Origin: Marsupella aquatica
Taxonomy: Eukaryota > Marchantiophyta
Assembly (NCBI GenBank): GCA_973895155.1
Contig: OZ316891.1
Location: forward strand, 3,348,001 to 3,412,000
Reading direction: 5' to 3'
DNA: 64,000 nucleotides
Shown here: piece by piece, positions 42,590 to 53,455 of the stretch
Position numbering within the stretch: the stretch's first letter is position 1
Layout: each line of letters begins with the position of its first letter
The notes under the pieces: model-generated
What the model was told of the DNA's origin: nothing
The model's input: only the letters and a program-made list of their open reading frames with translations
The model's database searches: none
Translations under genes and position numbers: made by a program

Positions 42590-42870
42590 ATCATTAATCA
42601 ATGATTGCCTTTTGGTCAATTTGGCAACTTGTGGGGGTAGTTTTGGTAGGTTTTTTATTTGTAATGATTGTCTTTTGTTCAATTTGGCAATTATGTGAGA
42701 GTAATGTGTTCATTTTCACTTTAGTAACCAAGGATTGCGTGTTTGTAACTTTGGCAGCTTATGGGGGATATTCTGATAATTTTTTCACTGGTAATCAATG
42801 AGTGCCTTTTGGTAAATCTGGCACCTTGGGGTAATTTGGTAATTTGACCGCTGGTAATCAATATCTCGAG
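42590..42870 (+). repeat. Degenerate tandem repeat
   Basis: Four diverged units contain TGGTAATCAATGATTGCCTT-like text followed by TTGGTCAATTTGGCAACTT and a GGGGGTA or GGGGTAATTT tail, at about 42595, 42660, 42728 and 42790. Period is irregular (about 60 to 70 bp). Confidence 0.6.
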
Positions 42871-42982
42871 ACGAAGAGATCACGAAGAATAGAACGAGCC
42901 GTGAAGGCTTTCACCCTCCTTCGTAAGGCTGAGGCAGTTGGTTTTAGGGCCTCCCATCAGGTTCCGCTTTGGGACCCTCATT

Positions 42983-43375
42983 TGCAGTTTATTCCGGAAC
43001 TCTACAAGACTTTTCAGTTACCCTCTGCAATTTACTCCTGAACTCTACTAGACTTTTCAGTTACCTTCCTTTGGAGTTTACTGTGGAACTCTACTAGACT
43101 TTTCAGTTACCCTCCTTTGCAGTTTACTTGAGAACTCTACTAGACTTTTCAGTTCTCCCCACTCCTTGTAGTTTTTTCAGTTACCCTCCTTTGCAGTTTA
43201 CTTGAGAACTCTACTAGACTTTTCAGTTCTCCCCTCTCCTTTGCAGTTTTTTCAGTTACCCTCCTTTGCAGTTCAATCGAGAACTCTACTAGACTTTTCA
43301 CTTCTCCCCTCTCCTTTGCAGTTTACTCCAGAACTCTACTAGACTTTTCTGTTCTCCCTCTCCCCTCAGGAGGGC
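42983..43375 (+). repeat. Pyrimidine-rich tandem array, about eight units
   Basis: Units of variable length (about 43 to 60 bp) share GAACTCTACTAGACTTTTCAG with CTTTGCAGTTTACT, and alternate between TTACCCTCC and TTCTCCCCTCTCC spacers. The alternation shows higher-order duplication of a two-unit block (compare 43100-43190 with 43190-43260). All pyrimidine-rich on the plus strand. No coding potential or known family. Confidence 0.9.
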
Positions 43376-43541
43376 TCTTTTATAGGTTACATTTTAGTGT
43401 GCTTTTGGTTAGGGACCTTGGCTTATTTTTTCTTGGGGCCCTTTCCCACTCTTTTACTCCCCTTCATTGGGTTGGTTTATCTTTGGTATCTTGTCTCCCG
43501 GTTTGGCGTTTTTGGCCCTTGGGCACTGTGATATAGAGTGA

Positions 43542-43705
43542 GGAAGTCGTCGTATCGTCGATCTCCACACAGGAGTAACAGCCGAGGACATGAAACTCGC
43601 GGAGAACCGTCCGCCACTTCTTCCCCACCACATCAACAGGAAAGAGGAGCTCTTCAGGAATCCGAAGCTGCGTTTGGTCTATTCTGTCACGCATTTCATC
43701 ACGAG
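43542..43705 (+). other. Possible orphan coding exon, function unknown
   Basis: The frame is open from 43542 and ends at a donor-like AG-GTACTC at 43705-43706. From the ATG at 43590 it begins MKLAENRPPLLPHH and later has KEELFRNPKLRLVYSV, wording that looks like real protein with charged and aliphatic residues in balance. I cannot name the family and found no second exon in the next 2 kb. It directly follows repeat arrays. The minus strand is open here too, which lowers confidence. Confidence 0.25.
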
Positions 43706-45551
43706 GTACTCTCTTCCTCTCTCCACTTCGACTGTTTGCGTATCGTTACTTCTGCTCGCTGTTTGAAGGCTCTGCACTGATTTTCCAGTTTTGAAGAGTC
43801 GTTTGAATTAGTGTTGTTGGAATCGTGCCGTATGTGATGGTATCCCAGTTTTATGTATATTGTCTGTCCCCACTATCGACTCAATTGGAGTAGAGGACCA
43901 ATTCTTTACTCCAATTACTGTTCCTCTTGTTTTCTCCAGTTTGTCTAGATCTGTCATCCTACCATGTTTTCCGTAAGAAGTCTTCACACTTATATTCCAA
44001 TTCAATTGAGTCATCGGAATCCGTATTGGTGAATGATTTGTTCTCAGGTTGTGTGTTGGATTTGGAGCTAGACTATGATATGGTATGTTTGTCTTGCTGT
44101 CCATCACAAGCTGGTATTACTGATTGTCTTTCCCTCAGCTGGCGTGCTGAGTCACTTTCAAGACTGAGAATGCTCCGACTCCAGCACGAAGAATGGATGT
44201 TTTGGTTTTGCAAGGATGGGAGCTCCATTGCAAGGATTGGAGCTCCATGTACCGTCTGTCATTCTGTTGAAAATACACATTGATCATACATATGCAGGTT
44301 ATTCTCCTCCCGTCATTCTTCCAAAGCCCTAGCCGCTGGATTTTGACGTTTGACGTCACCTTTCTCGAATCTCGTTCACATTATCAAAGTCAACTTTCGG
44401 GCAGTCTTGAATGAGCACTGTATTTCCTAGATAGAGCTAAAGAATGCGGCAGCGAATTCCCTGTTGTCATCCTGAACATTCACTTACGTTCCATACCGCC
44501 CAATGAAAATCAGATGACGAGTATTCGTGTGTCATTGGAGCCTCCAGACTATCATGCTCCACAGCCGGAGCTCATAGGAACAACGTAAACATTTCCTGAA
44601 ATTACGGCGAGTGAGGCAGAATCGATTCATTGTGAAACTCGAATCGAATCTAATATAATTTTCACTGTGCACGGGCCCTTTATTCTGTTCCAACGGCTGC
44701 TTACATCGGAGACGCCACGCTGATGAACTGAAATTCCATTTGTAATGAAGCAATCCTAGGTGCCGCCCATCGGCGACGATTAGAGTTTCCACTCATTCGA
44801 ACCTCGAGACCGGGTAGCGAAGCACGTATGCAACGTGCAATGTGATTGAGCCGAAGTTGTTCAGCTGGGCATTGATTGGGCCCTTAATGCAGCGATGTTG
44901 GAAGTGGCTGATATTGTTGTTGATAAGTGCTAGTTCAGATGAACTAGCACTTACTTACGACCGACATAGCCAAAGATCAATTGCACCGATAGCTGCGATT
45001 GCTAGTGACTGTTGTTCAACTCTTATCTAGTTCTTGCTTGTTCCAATCTTGACATCGCTGTCAGAAAACAAATTATATTCTCTGCCCAATTCCCGTCGCA
45101 TCTCAGTTCACTTGTCTCAGGTCAAGTGAAAAAACCTTTCCATGCAAATCACGATTTGCCAATCTCTCGGTTCGAGAGCCTTCAAGTCTTATCGTGTGGA
45201 GTAGGAAGGTGGTGACCATCAGAAGCCACGATCGTGGGAAACCAATAAGAATTGCCCTGGATTACTGTGGGACTGTATGGAAAGGTCAATGAAGAGTGTA
45301 AAACTCATGTTAAACAAACATCTATCTGGATCATTGCCCAGTCACTTCCGTTCTGGAGTCCTTGAGTCACTTTTTTTTTGCCTTCAAAAATCTTCTTTGA
45401 TTCCATTCAAAAATTCAGCATACAAAACAGGTCAACCAAAGGACTCATGAGTCCCTTCTGCTTTGTGCAAAACTCATAGAAAACACGTCCGCCTTGATCA
45501 ATCGCTGAGTCACTCATCCACTACGAAAGGCAATCGCGAGGCTAGAGTACT
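43706..45551. other. Spacer without a recognised gene
   Basis: Only short frames of no recognisable family. Repeated GGAGCTCCATTGCAAGGAT phrases sit at 44218-44246, and a small palindromic TGCTAGTTCAGATGAACTAGCA lies near 44929-44951 (arms TGCTAGTTCA and TGAACTAGCA). Neither is assigned a role. Confidence 0.45.
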
Positions 45552-45671
45552 ACCTCCCTGCATTTCATCTGAGCCCATATTTTTTCTAAGTGTTAATAGA
45601 AATGAATTAACCTCACTTACCTCCCTGCATTTCTGAGCCCATATATTTCTAAGTGTTAATAGAAATGAATG
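45552..45671 (+). repeat. Tandem duplication, 67 bp period
   Basis: Copies at 45552 and 45619 share ACCTCCCTGCATTTC, GAGCCCATAT and TTTCTAAGTGTTAATAGAAA in the same order. Just beyond, GAGCATGATTCTAACC and CATGATTCTAACAT are repeated at 45714-45795. Confidence 0.85.
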
Positions 45672-45836
45672 AAACTGGCTTTTGGGTGGGGTGAATGTTA
45701 AAACACTTTTGGGTGAGCATGATTCTAACCTAACATGATTCTAACATTTTGGGTGAGCATGATTCTAACCAAGCATGATTCTAACATGCATGGGACCTGC
45801 CCAACCCCACTGAAGAGATCTACCACATAACCTGAG

Positions 45837-47659
45837 ATTCAAGGAGACGAGTCCCTGGAACAGCATTAACTGTACCTCAGGACTCCCCCACAGCCTACCG
45901 GAAGGAGCACCCTGAGTTTTCCCCTTTTTGCACTCATCTCTTTTCAGGCCATGACCTTACACTAGCTGCCCCTGGCTCCCTCTCAATTAGAGACTTAACT
46001 TAATTCAACATTCTTATCCCCTCTTGTGTAGTGCCTTTTTCCTTTGCGTCTGTTGGTGGAAGTGTTTGTTTAAATTTATTGGGTTCCATGGAGGCAATCT
46101 TTTGAAAGTAGCTGACATTCTATTTAAATTTCTTGAACTCCATGGAGAGTTCCCAGGTATTATCCCGGTTTTGGAAAAATAAATTAAATAATTCTTGGAC
46201 TCCATGGAGGCAATCGTTTGACAGTAGCTGACACATTTTGACCTGCTTTGCAAAGTCCGGCCATAGTCTAGTTGTAGTCATTGATTTATGAGGGGTTGAT
46301 TATTTAGTGGAAGATCACCTGAGCTCAACCTCTTGCCACTAAATTCTTCCTCAGTTCATCCTTGTATTCCACGCCTTCCAGATGGGTAACAAATGCATTC
46401 ATGCCTAGCTTGTAATTGTGCCTAACTTTGTAACCTCTATGGGAGCCTGAGCACTTTGAGTCTGTAATCATGCATTTTTGAGACCATACTTATATTTCAG
46501 ATGTAAGATACAAGGGGGTTGAAACCAAAATGATCTATCAAATTCAAAAAAAATGGAGATAATCATTTCAGATGTAAACTACAGTAGTCATACTTACTGC
46601 TCAAGCCTTAGAATAAAGAAAAATGGCGACCCATTTGTTTTTCTTTTTAATTCTAATGAATGGAGATGATATACTAATGTATCCAATTTAAAAAACATTT
46701 GGCTGATAAAGTGCTCAAGAAAGAATCAAAGTTATAACCATCAGTAAATTCGTACCCTTGTGGACGTTTGTAAAAATCTACAGTACTACTGTGGAGAAAT
46801 TCAGGAAGTATTAAAGAAATGAATATATCAGAAAATCAAAATTGCTATTATATTCATCATTACACTGACTTTCAAAAAGAGAAATTGTTTCAAAATCCAA
46901 TTTGATGATTGAATTGAAAATTGGTTTTCCTAGGGAGTTGGTTCTACAATAGTTTAGCCGTATAAGTAGGTGATAATTTTTAATTTTCTCATTTTTTCAG
47001 GTTTTGGGATTAGCAATTGTGTATGTTCTTTTGAGTTTAGTGTTTGTGCTCCCTTGAAATACTAAAGTTACAAAGTTAGGCACAATTACAAGTTAGACAT
47101 GAATGCATTTGTTACCCATCTGGAAGGTGTGGAATACAACGATGAACTGAGGAAGAATTTAGTATCAAGAGTTTGAAGTCAGGTGATCTTGCACTGAATA
47201 ATCAACCCCTCATAAATCAAAGACTAAAAGACTGGGGCCGGACTTTGCAAAACGGGTCAAAATGTGTCAGCTACTGTCAAACAATTGCCTCCATGGAGTC
47301 CAAGAATTTTTTTATTTTTTTTCAAAACCAGGACAATACCCGGGAACTCTCCATGGAGTCCAAAAGATTTAAATAGAATGTCAGCTATTGTCAAAAGATC
47401 GCCTCCATGGAGTCCAATAAATTTAAACAAACACTCCCACAAACACATGCAAGGGAAAAAGACACTACACAAGAGGGGATAAGAATGTTGAATTAAGTTA
47501 AGTTTCTAATTGAGAGGGAGCCCGGGGAAGCGAGAGTAAGGTCATGGCCTGAAAAGAGATAGGTGCAAAAAGGGGAAAACTCAGGGCGTTCCTTCCGGTA
47601 GGTTGTGGGGAAGTCCCGAGGTACACTTAATGCTGTTCCAGGGACTCGTCTCCTTGAAT
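45837..47659. mobile_element. Foldback-type element with arms of about 595 bp
   Basis: Two long inverted arms, about 45837-46432 and 47065-47659, are collinear over their whole length (ATTCAAGGAGACGAGTCCC at the outer ends, AACTTTGTAAC at the inner ends; the marks TTATCCCCTCTTGTG and GACTCCATGGAGGCAAT lie at mirrored positions). An 8-bp repeat AACCTGAG, possibly 9 with a preceding T, flanks the element at 45829-45836 and 47660-47667. The central 630 bp are AT-rich with no coding frame. Within each arm the palindromic CTCCATGGAG occurs repeatedly, so the arms contain their own small repeats. An 8-9 bp duplication fits hAT or Mutator mobilisation; which one is unknown. Confidence 0.9.
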
Positions 47660-47869
47660 AACCTGAGGCTAGCTGACTGGCAACATATCTTGTGCTTGGT
47701 ATTTATTTGAACAACCAGATCTAGAGAGCCAAAGCAAAGAGCCGTGTGTTGTACACTCTTGCAGACTGAGTGATTGGTCTATTGCACAGATTGACTAGTG
47801 TTGAGAGATTTGGTCACCTAGCCTCTCTGGTCTTCTTGAACATTTCTGTATCTATTTCTTTATGAAAAT

Positions 47870-48690
47870 ACTAGCTCGATACCCGTGCCTTGCACAAAAG
47901 ATGTGGTGTCGCCCAAGATGTCATTAAGAAAAAAAAATGTCTTGTCGCCCAAGATTTTGTTAAGAAAAAAAATGTCCTGTCCCCTAAGATGTCTTTAAGA
48001 GAAAAGAACTAAGTTGTCTTGCCCATGATGTCGTTAAGAAAGAAAATGTTGTGTTGCCCAAGACGTCGTGAAGAAAGAAAATATTGTGTCGCCCAAGGGA
48101 TCATTAAGAAAAAAGATATTGTGTCACCCAAGATATCATTAAGAAAAAAGATGCCATGGCACCCAAAATGTACATATCAAAAAATGTATCGTGTCACCCA
48201 AGATGTCCTTAAGAAAAAAGCTATCAGTCAACCAAGACATTGTTTAGAAAAAGATGTTGTGGCACCCAAGATTTCCTTAAGAAAAGAGACATCATGTTGC
48301 CCAAGCTGTCCTTAAGAGAAAAGTTATCGTTAAATAAGTTGAAAAGATGTCGTTAAGACAAAAGTTGCACAAAAGATGGTGTGGTGAGAAAAAAATGTCA
48401 AGGTGAGAAAAAGAAGTTGAAGTGAGAAAATTAAATACATCAAGGAGAGAAAAGATACCGAGGTGAGAAACAGATGTTGAGGTGAGGAGAATATGTCAAC
48501 GTGAACAAAGATGTTGATGAAAATGAAGTTAAGCACAAAATATGTCAAAGAAAGAAAAGATGGCGATATGAGAAAATATGTTGAGGATGAGGGAAAGATG
48601 TTGTGGTGAAATAAAAATGTGAAGGTGAGAAAAAGGTCAGATGTCAAGGTGAAAACATATGTCAATTCAATGAGAAAAAGAGATGTTGAG
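47870..48690 (+). repeat. Degenerate simple-repeat array, opened by a conserved-looking motif
   Basis: After ACTAGCTCGATACCCGTG and CCTTGCACAAAAGATG at 47870-47901, about ten units of 34 to 40 bp follow. Each contains a GTCGCCCAAGATGTC-like core and a TTAAGAAAAAA-like tail, to about 48320. From 48350 the wording changes to GATGTCAAGGTGAGAAAAAG units until 48690. The CCCGTG-x-x-x-TTGCAC core is a partial palindrome. The array gives a lysine-rich frame of 98 codons that I do not treat as a gene. Confidence 0.8.
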
Positions 48691-51089
48691 TTTCAAGGCA
48701 AACTCGGGGGTCTCACTATATGGGGACCTCCCCATCACCTGTGATGGTTTTAGGCCTCAGACCCCCTAGAATGTAAGAAAACAATTTATTTTTAACCCCT
48801 ATAAAATTGGAATATCATAAAAATTGGATTAAAAAGACCCTAATGTTCTTATAAGTTGAATGATGGAGATGGAACTCTTTCCTATGCAGTACAGGAAGCA
48901 CACCCTTCCTTGGGATTGCTTGCTTCTCCTTTCTCTTCCTCCTGGTAATCGGGCTCTCCTCGCGGATTGCTGCTCTCTGCTCTTGAGATTTGGCTTCTCA
49001 TACCCCGATGGCAGTAATGAGCACTACCCCAGAATGTGGGGGATGCTTTTGAATCTGTGACTGGAGGTCTAATTATCAAGGCAATATTATTGGGAACACA
49101 TACGGAAATTCTTGTCTTCTCGACTTCATCAATTTGTGCCACGTTCTCTCTACGGTGCAGGCATTCTCGGCCCATTGCCGCCTGGCCTGGACACTGGGGT
49201 TCTGAGCGGCCTATTTCAGAACGAATGCGCGAATCATCCTTGCTCTCCTTCTGATTATTGGTGGCTGGGGTGCCGGGCTGTATGCGAGGTGAAGTCCGGT
49301 TGGAATTGTATCGTTTGGGCTTTGCCTGTGCTGGCTGTTGTGGTTGCGGCGATGACTCGTTGGTAAGAAGGATTGATGCGGGGAACAGCGGGAATTGCAT
49401 CTTCGGATTTGGGTCCTGCGGAGATGGTGCATTTTTTTTTTTGCCTCGAACCAAATGAATTCCATTCAAATAGCCAACATACAAAAAGGGGGGCCACTAA
49501 GAGCACCAACCCAGGGGACCGGAGGTCAGAGTGCAAAAACCGGTGGAGCCGGGACCAGGGAGGAAGCTGAGCCCATAAGGGGCAACTAAACAAGAAATTT
49601 AGGAACTACAGTCGGAGTAGTACACTCCTAAAGACCGGCCAGTGACCAGGTTCCGGCGGGGTTCCTGCCAGTGGATCCGTGCGGGAGCAAAGCTCCAAAC
49701 AGTCAGTCTGCAGTGCAACTTCCTAACCTGAACAACCAAAGTGACTCATGGTGGTCGTGGAGGTACTGGTGGGACTTGAAGGGATTCCTCATGGAGTTCC
49801 CAAAGGCCAGTCCAGGTGCCATAATGAAACGCCATCTCGTTGTGGGCCTCCCTTGAAGTGATCTTTCCAGCCTGGATGCGAACTTTGATCCGGCCCCAAT
49901 CACGATGTGCAGTTCTTGGGCGGTGGGGAGAGGGGTCGACTTTGTCCTCAGCAGGTTCCATGGGCGCGTTCAAAGTTTTTGTGTAGTTTGACCGGATCTT
50001 GGTTGGCTTAGATGACTCCTTGGCTGATAGCGGCCAGTTTTAGATTAGTTTGGGATTATGCCCTTTGGGTGCCTCCTTCTTTCAGGCATCTGGCCTTCTT
50101 TCGGGTTCTATTCTCTTCTCTGGGTGCGCTCCTTCTCTCAGCCCCCTTAATTGTTCTTTTTTTCCTCCGCCTCCCCCCCCCCACTCCTGGGCGGAGTTGT
50201 GGTGCTTTGTCCCTTTGAATAAAGTTCCCCGGGCTTGTCCCGTTTTAAAAATTTAAAAATTTAAAAAAAATTTAAAAAATAGTAATAAAAATGCCAAAGG
50301 CAAAGCAACCCAATAAAGATAAAAGGGAAACAAAGTACTAAAGGCAAAAGCAACCCAATAAAAGGAAACAGAGGGGGTTAAGCCTGGAGAAGACCCAAGC
50401 GGCCAACAAGCCAAGGAAGAACAAACGGGTTAAACAAGCTACAAAAGCAAAAGCAAAATAGGTCCAAAGAGTCCAAAGGCCCAACCTATAAAGAAGAAAC
50501 ACATGTAACTTATACATAGGATAGCGCACAACGATACTACGACAATAGTCTGTAAGACACAGAAAGTAGAAAATCTCGCCTGGACTAAACAATTTTACTG
50601 CCTGGACTTAAAAAAGGCTCGACGAAGTCGACTAGGCTCTGGAGGAGTGCACATTATCTTCTCTTCCAAATTTCTCCAAAGGCACTGACAATTGTTTTGC
50701 TAAATGCCATGATTTGCATCAGAGTGTTACTATTTGCCGGAGAAGTGTGAGCGAAAACTAGGAAGAGTAGAGTTGTAGGTCCTGCTAGCATAGCTAACAT
50801 CCTTAGTTGAGTGCTCGGCTCAATCAATTCAGATCCCTAACCTGAAGCATTCTTTAAATTAGTTATAGACTCTCTAGACTGATGACAATAGAAGCTTGAT
50901 TTCCATCTGTCTGATGATCGATTCCCGTTCTGGAACAAGAATTTGAAGTGGGTTTTACATCTTGTGAACGACAATAAGCATTTGTGGTGTAAGGTCGTTC
51001 TATCCTTTCTTACTAGAGTAGAGAAATTGCTCGACCTGGGTAGTGATTTCGTTCACAGATATGTTCAAGTTGTTCCAGGTCTAATAATT
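48691..51089. other. Spacer with possible non-LTR retrotransposon debris
   Basis: Around 49430-49490 a T-run is followed by CAAATGAATTCCATTC and CAAATAGCCAACATAC, wording that resembles the 3' part of plant L1-type LINEs. 50030-50250 ends with GAATAAAGTTCCC and an A- and T-rich tail, again like a retroposon 3' end. Several overlapping frames of 60 to 200 codons occur on both strands at 48880-49970, none with endonuclease or reverse transcriptase motifs. I can only say that this is probably retroposon-derived. No host gene is supported. Confidence 0.35.
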
Positions 51090-51167
51090 CCACTGTCTAG
51101 AGAATTGGGGTACGCAGAATTGGGCTCCACTGTCTAGAGAATTGGACTCCACTGTCTAGAGAATTGG
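51090..51167 (+). repeat. Three copies of a 19-bp direct repeat upstream of the dioxygenase gene
   Basis: CCACTGTCTAGAGAATTGG occurs at 51090-51108, 51127-51145 and 51149-51167, separated by 18 and 3 bp. The last copy ends 65 bp before the dioxygenase ATG, so the array lies in its promoter or 5' leader. It could be a chance local duplication or a regulatory array; the sequence alone does not say. Confidence 0.9.
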
Positions 51168-51232
51168 TCCCAATTGGAGAGCACGTCCAGCGGGATCAGA
51201 GGAGTTCGAACACACTGAATTCAGCTGTCATA

Positions 51233-53455
51233 ATGAGCAAAACAGATATGAAACTTGTTGTTAGTGAGCAAGCGATACCGGTCATTGACATGGCTGTGTT
51301 GGAGCTGGAAGATCGGCCAGCCAGCGGTCGCAAGGAGATGAGTGAGTACATGGCCCGGGCCTGTGAGACGTGGGGTTTTTTCCACCTAATTAATCACGGC
51401 ATCGATGCATCGCTGCTGGAGAAGGTCAAGGAGGTGTCGATAGGATTCTTCAAACAGCCAGTGGAGGAGAAGCTGAAATACAAGATAGGGCCTGGCGTCA
51501 TTGAAGGGTTTTACTCTCGCGATCTGACTGCTGTTGGTTCAAACAAGTTGACGCACTCTGTCGACCATCTTTTCTATCGCACTTGGCCACCTTCGATACA
51601 CAATTTCGTCCCACGGCCCCTCAATCCACCTACCTATAGGTAAGCGAGCTCAGTACTTGTATAATTCCGTGGGAATAATTGCCCTATGTTCACGACATGC
51701 CATATAATCTGCCGAGTCTACAATTAAGCAGCTCTGCAATTTCAATTCGATTCTCGAAAATTCTAGATGAAGTGAATCCTACATGTGTGGCTTAGGTGGT
51801 TGTAGTCTGTAAGTAAATCATGCATCTCGTTAAGGCCGACCGGCTTCCCTGCTGGGGAGAAAGCTGCTTTGGTTGCCTTCGCCTTTCACAAATTCGGAAC
51901 CTGATACGCACTCCCCCTGATAAGTAGGCCTAGATGGTTGTTCTCTATCAGCATAATCGGATTTGCTGCTGATACATCTCGGTGATATTGAGTATCCGAG
52001 AGCGAGATATTAGTACGCTTTCTCCAGCATCCAGAACAGCAGGATGCGTTGTTTCTAATCCAGACCAGCTGCGTTCAGCACTAGTGCAAAATGTCTCCAA
52101 TTGGGTTACTATTGCAGGCTACTGTGCTGGATACCTAGCCTGAAAGAGGAAGAACAGATTCTTTAAAGGAAGTTTCAGTCTTAAGCGAATAGGAGTTCAC
52201 AGATGTTTGAAGAGGGAAGGCCAGAATTCAAGAATTATGCAGCCGACCAAGAACATTGTATTTGCAACTGAACAGTGGATGCATGCCTGACAATGGCCTG
52301 CAGAGAGACAGTGGCTGAGTATGCAAGGCAGACCCGATCACTCGCAGAGAAGCTGATGGGCATACTTTCGGAGGAGCTAGGCCTGGAGAGGGGAGCGTTG
52401 GAAGGAAGATTGGCAGGTGGCCCTGCTGGAGAAACGGTACAGTCTATCCGCACCAACTACTATACTCCGATAAAAGAAGCCGAGGAGGACCCGAACGAGT
52501 CAGATGATTTGTGCTTACTGGATCCTCATACGGATCCCGGGGCCCTCACTGTACTCCTCCAGAACGATGTGGCTGGCTTTGAAGTCAAGAAGGACGGATT
52601 GTGGGCGAGAGTGGACCCCATTGCCAATGCATTCGTTGTCAACATTGGCGATCAAGTTGAGGTAACGCCCATATTAAGTGTTCTGGCCACTAGGAGGGTT
52701 TAGTATCCGAGCCATCCAAACGGATTGAATAGAATTACTTTGAATCGAACCGAACACAAGTTTTAGTTCGCAGGCCCCAACAAAGGAAACGTATGAGAAT
52801 TGTGTATGAGAATCATTTACACTGGGAATTTTCTGATCAGAACTTTAGTCCTGCCCCGTCAAATGTCCCGACAGGCACTCCACAACTCTCCGAGGAAGCC
52901 TTGAACATATGAATCACTACCGGCTATGAGTATACAGCTCGTGTTATTAAGGCATTTTCTTTCTTGTGCTAGTGCGCATGAGAATCTACATCAGGATTAA
53001 GAAGACCAGGAATAGTACTGTAGTCATGTCTGTTCCGGGAATTCAAAACTCGTTCTCTCAACTAAGGAAATCCGGTAGATCCGGAAAGCCCTTCAGATGT
53101 CACAGCCCATCTCCAAAGAAGTGTATCAGGTGTCTTTGCTAGTGAAAGAAATCCGAGACGTTACTTAAACCTTTGGTGTGGCTGTTTTTGGCAGATCTTG
53201 AGCAACGGCAGATACAAAAGTATTGAGCATAGAGGAAATGCTCACCGGACTAAGGAACGGTTGTCGCTAGCAACATTCTTAGGTCCCGCCCTGGAGGCTG
53301 TGATCGGTCCCATCGAGGAACTGGTCGACTCTGCTCACCCAGCACTATACAGAAGCATAAAATTTCAAGATTACTTCATAAATTTCGTCGTTCGAGGTCT
53401 CAATGGAAGGGACCATCTAAGAGCTGCAGGTGCGGAAGAAGAAAGCTCTCATTGA
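51233..53455 (+). CDS. 2-oxoglutarate/Fe(II)-dependent dioxygenase (plant DOXC class)
   Basis: Three exons, 51233-51639, 52304-52661 and 53195-53455, all GT-AG and in frame, give 341 residues, the usual length for the family. The N-terminal DIOX_N part shows IPVIDMAVLE and TWGFFHLINHGI. The catalytic jelly roll has NYYTP (187-191), the iron ligands H211 and D213 in LLDPHTDPGA and H267 in SIEHRGNAHR, and the 2-oxoglutarate-binding R277-x-S279 in RLSLATF. The spacing from HTD to the distal H (54 residues) is normal. All key residues are intact, so it is likely an active cytosolic soluble oxygenase. The class includes gibberellin oxidases, flavonoid hydroxylases, salicylate hydroxylases and many enzymes of unknown substrate; I cannot choose. 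The introns follow common family positions. The start is the first ATG in frame, ahead of the conserved IPVID. Confidence 0.93.

Noticed and set aside
48019-48315. 98-codon lysine-rich plus-strand frame
   Set aside because: It consists of degenerate 34-40 bp repeats; the frame stays open only because the units lack stops.
48882-49484. 200-codon minus-strand frame
   Set aside because: No recognised motif, other frames are equally open, and the surroundings look like retroposon debris.
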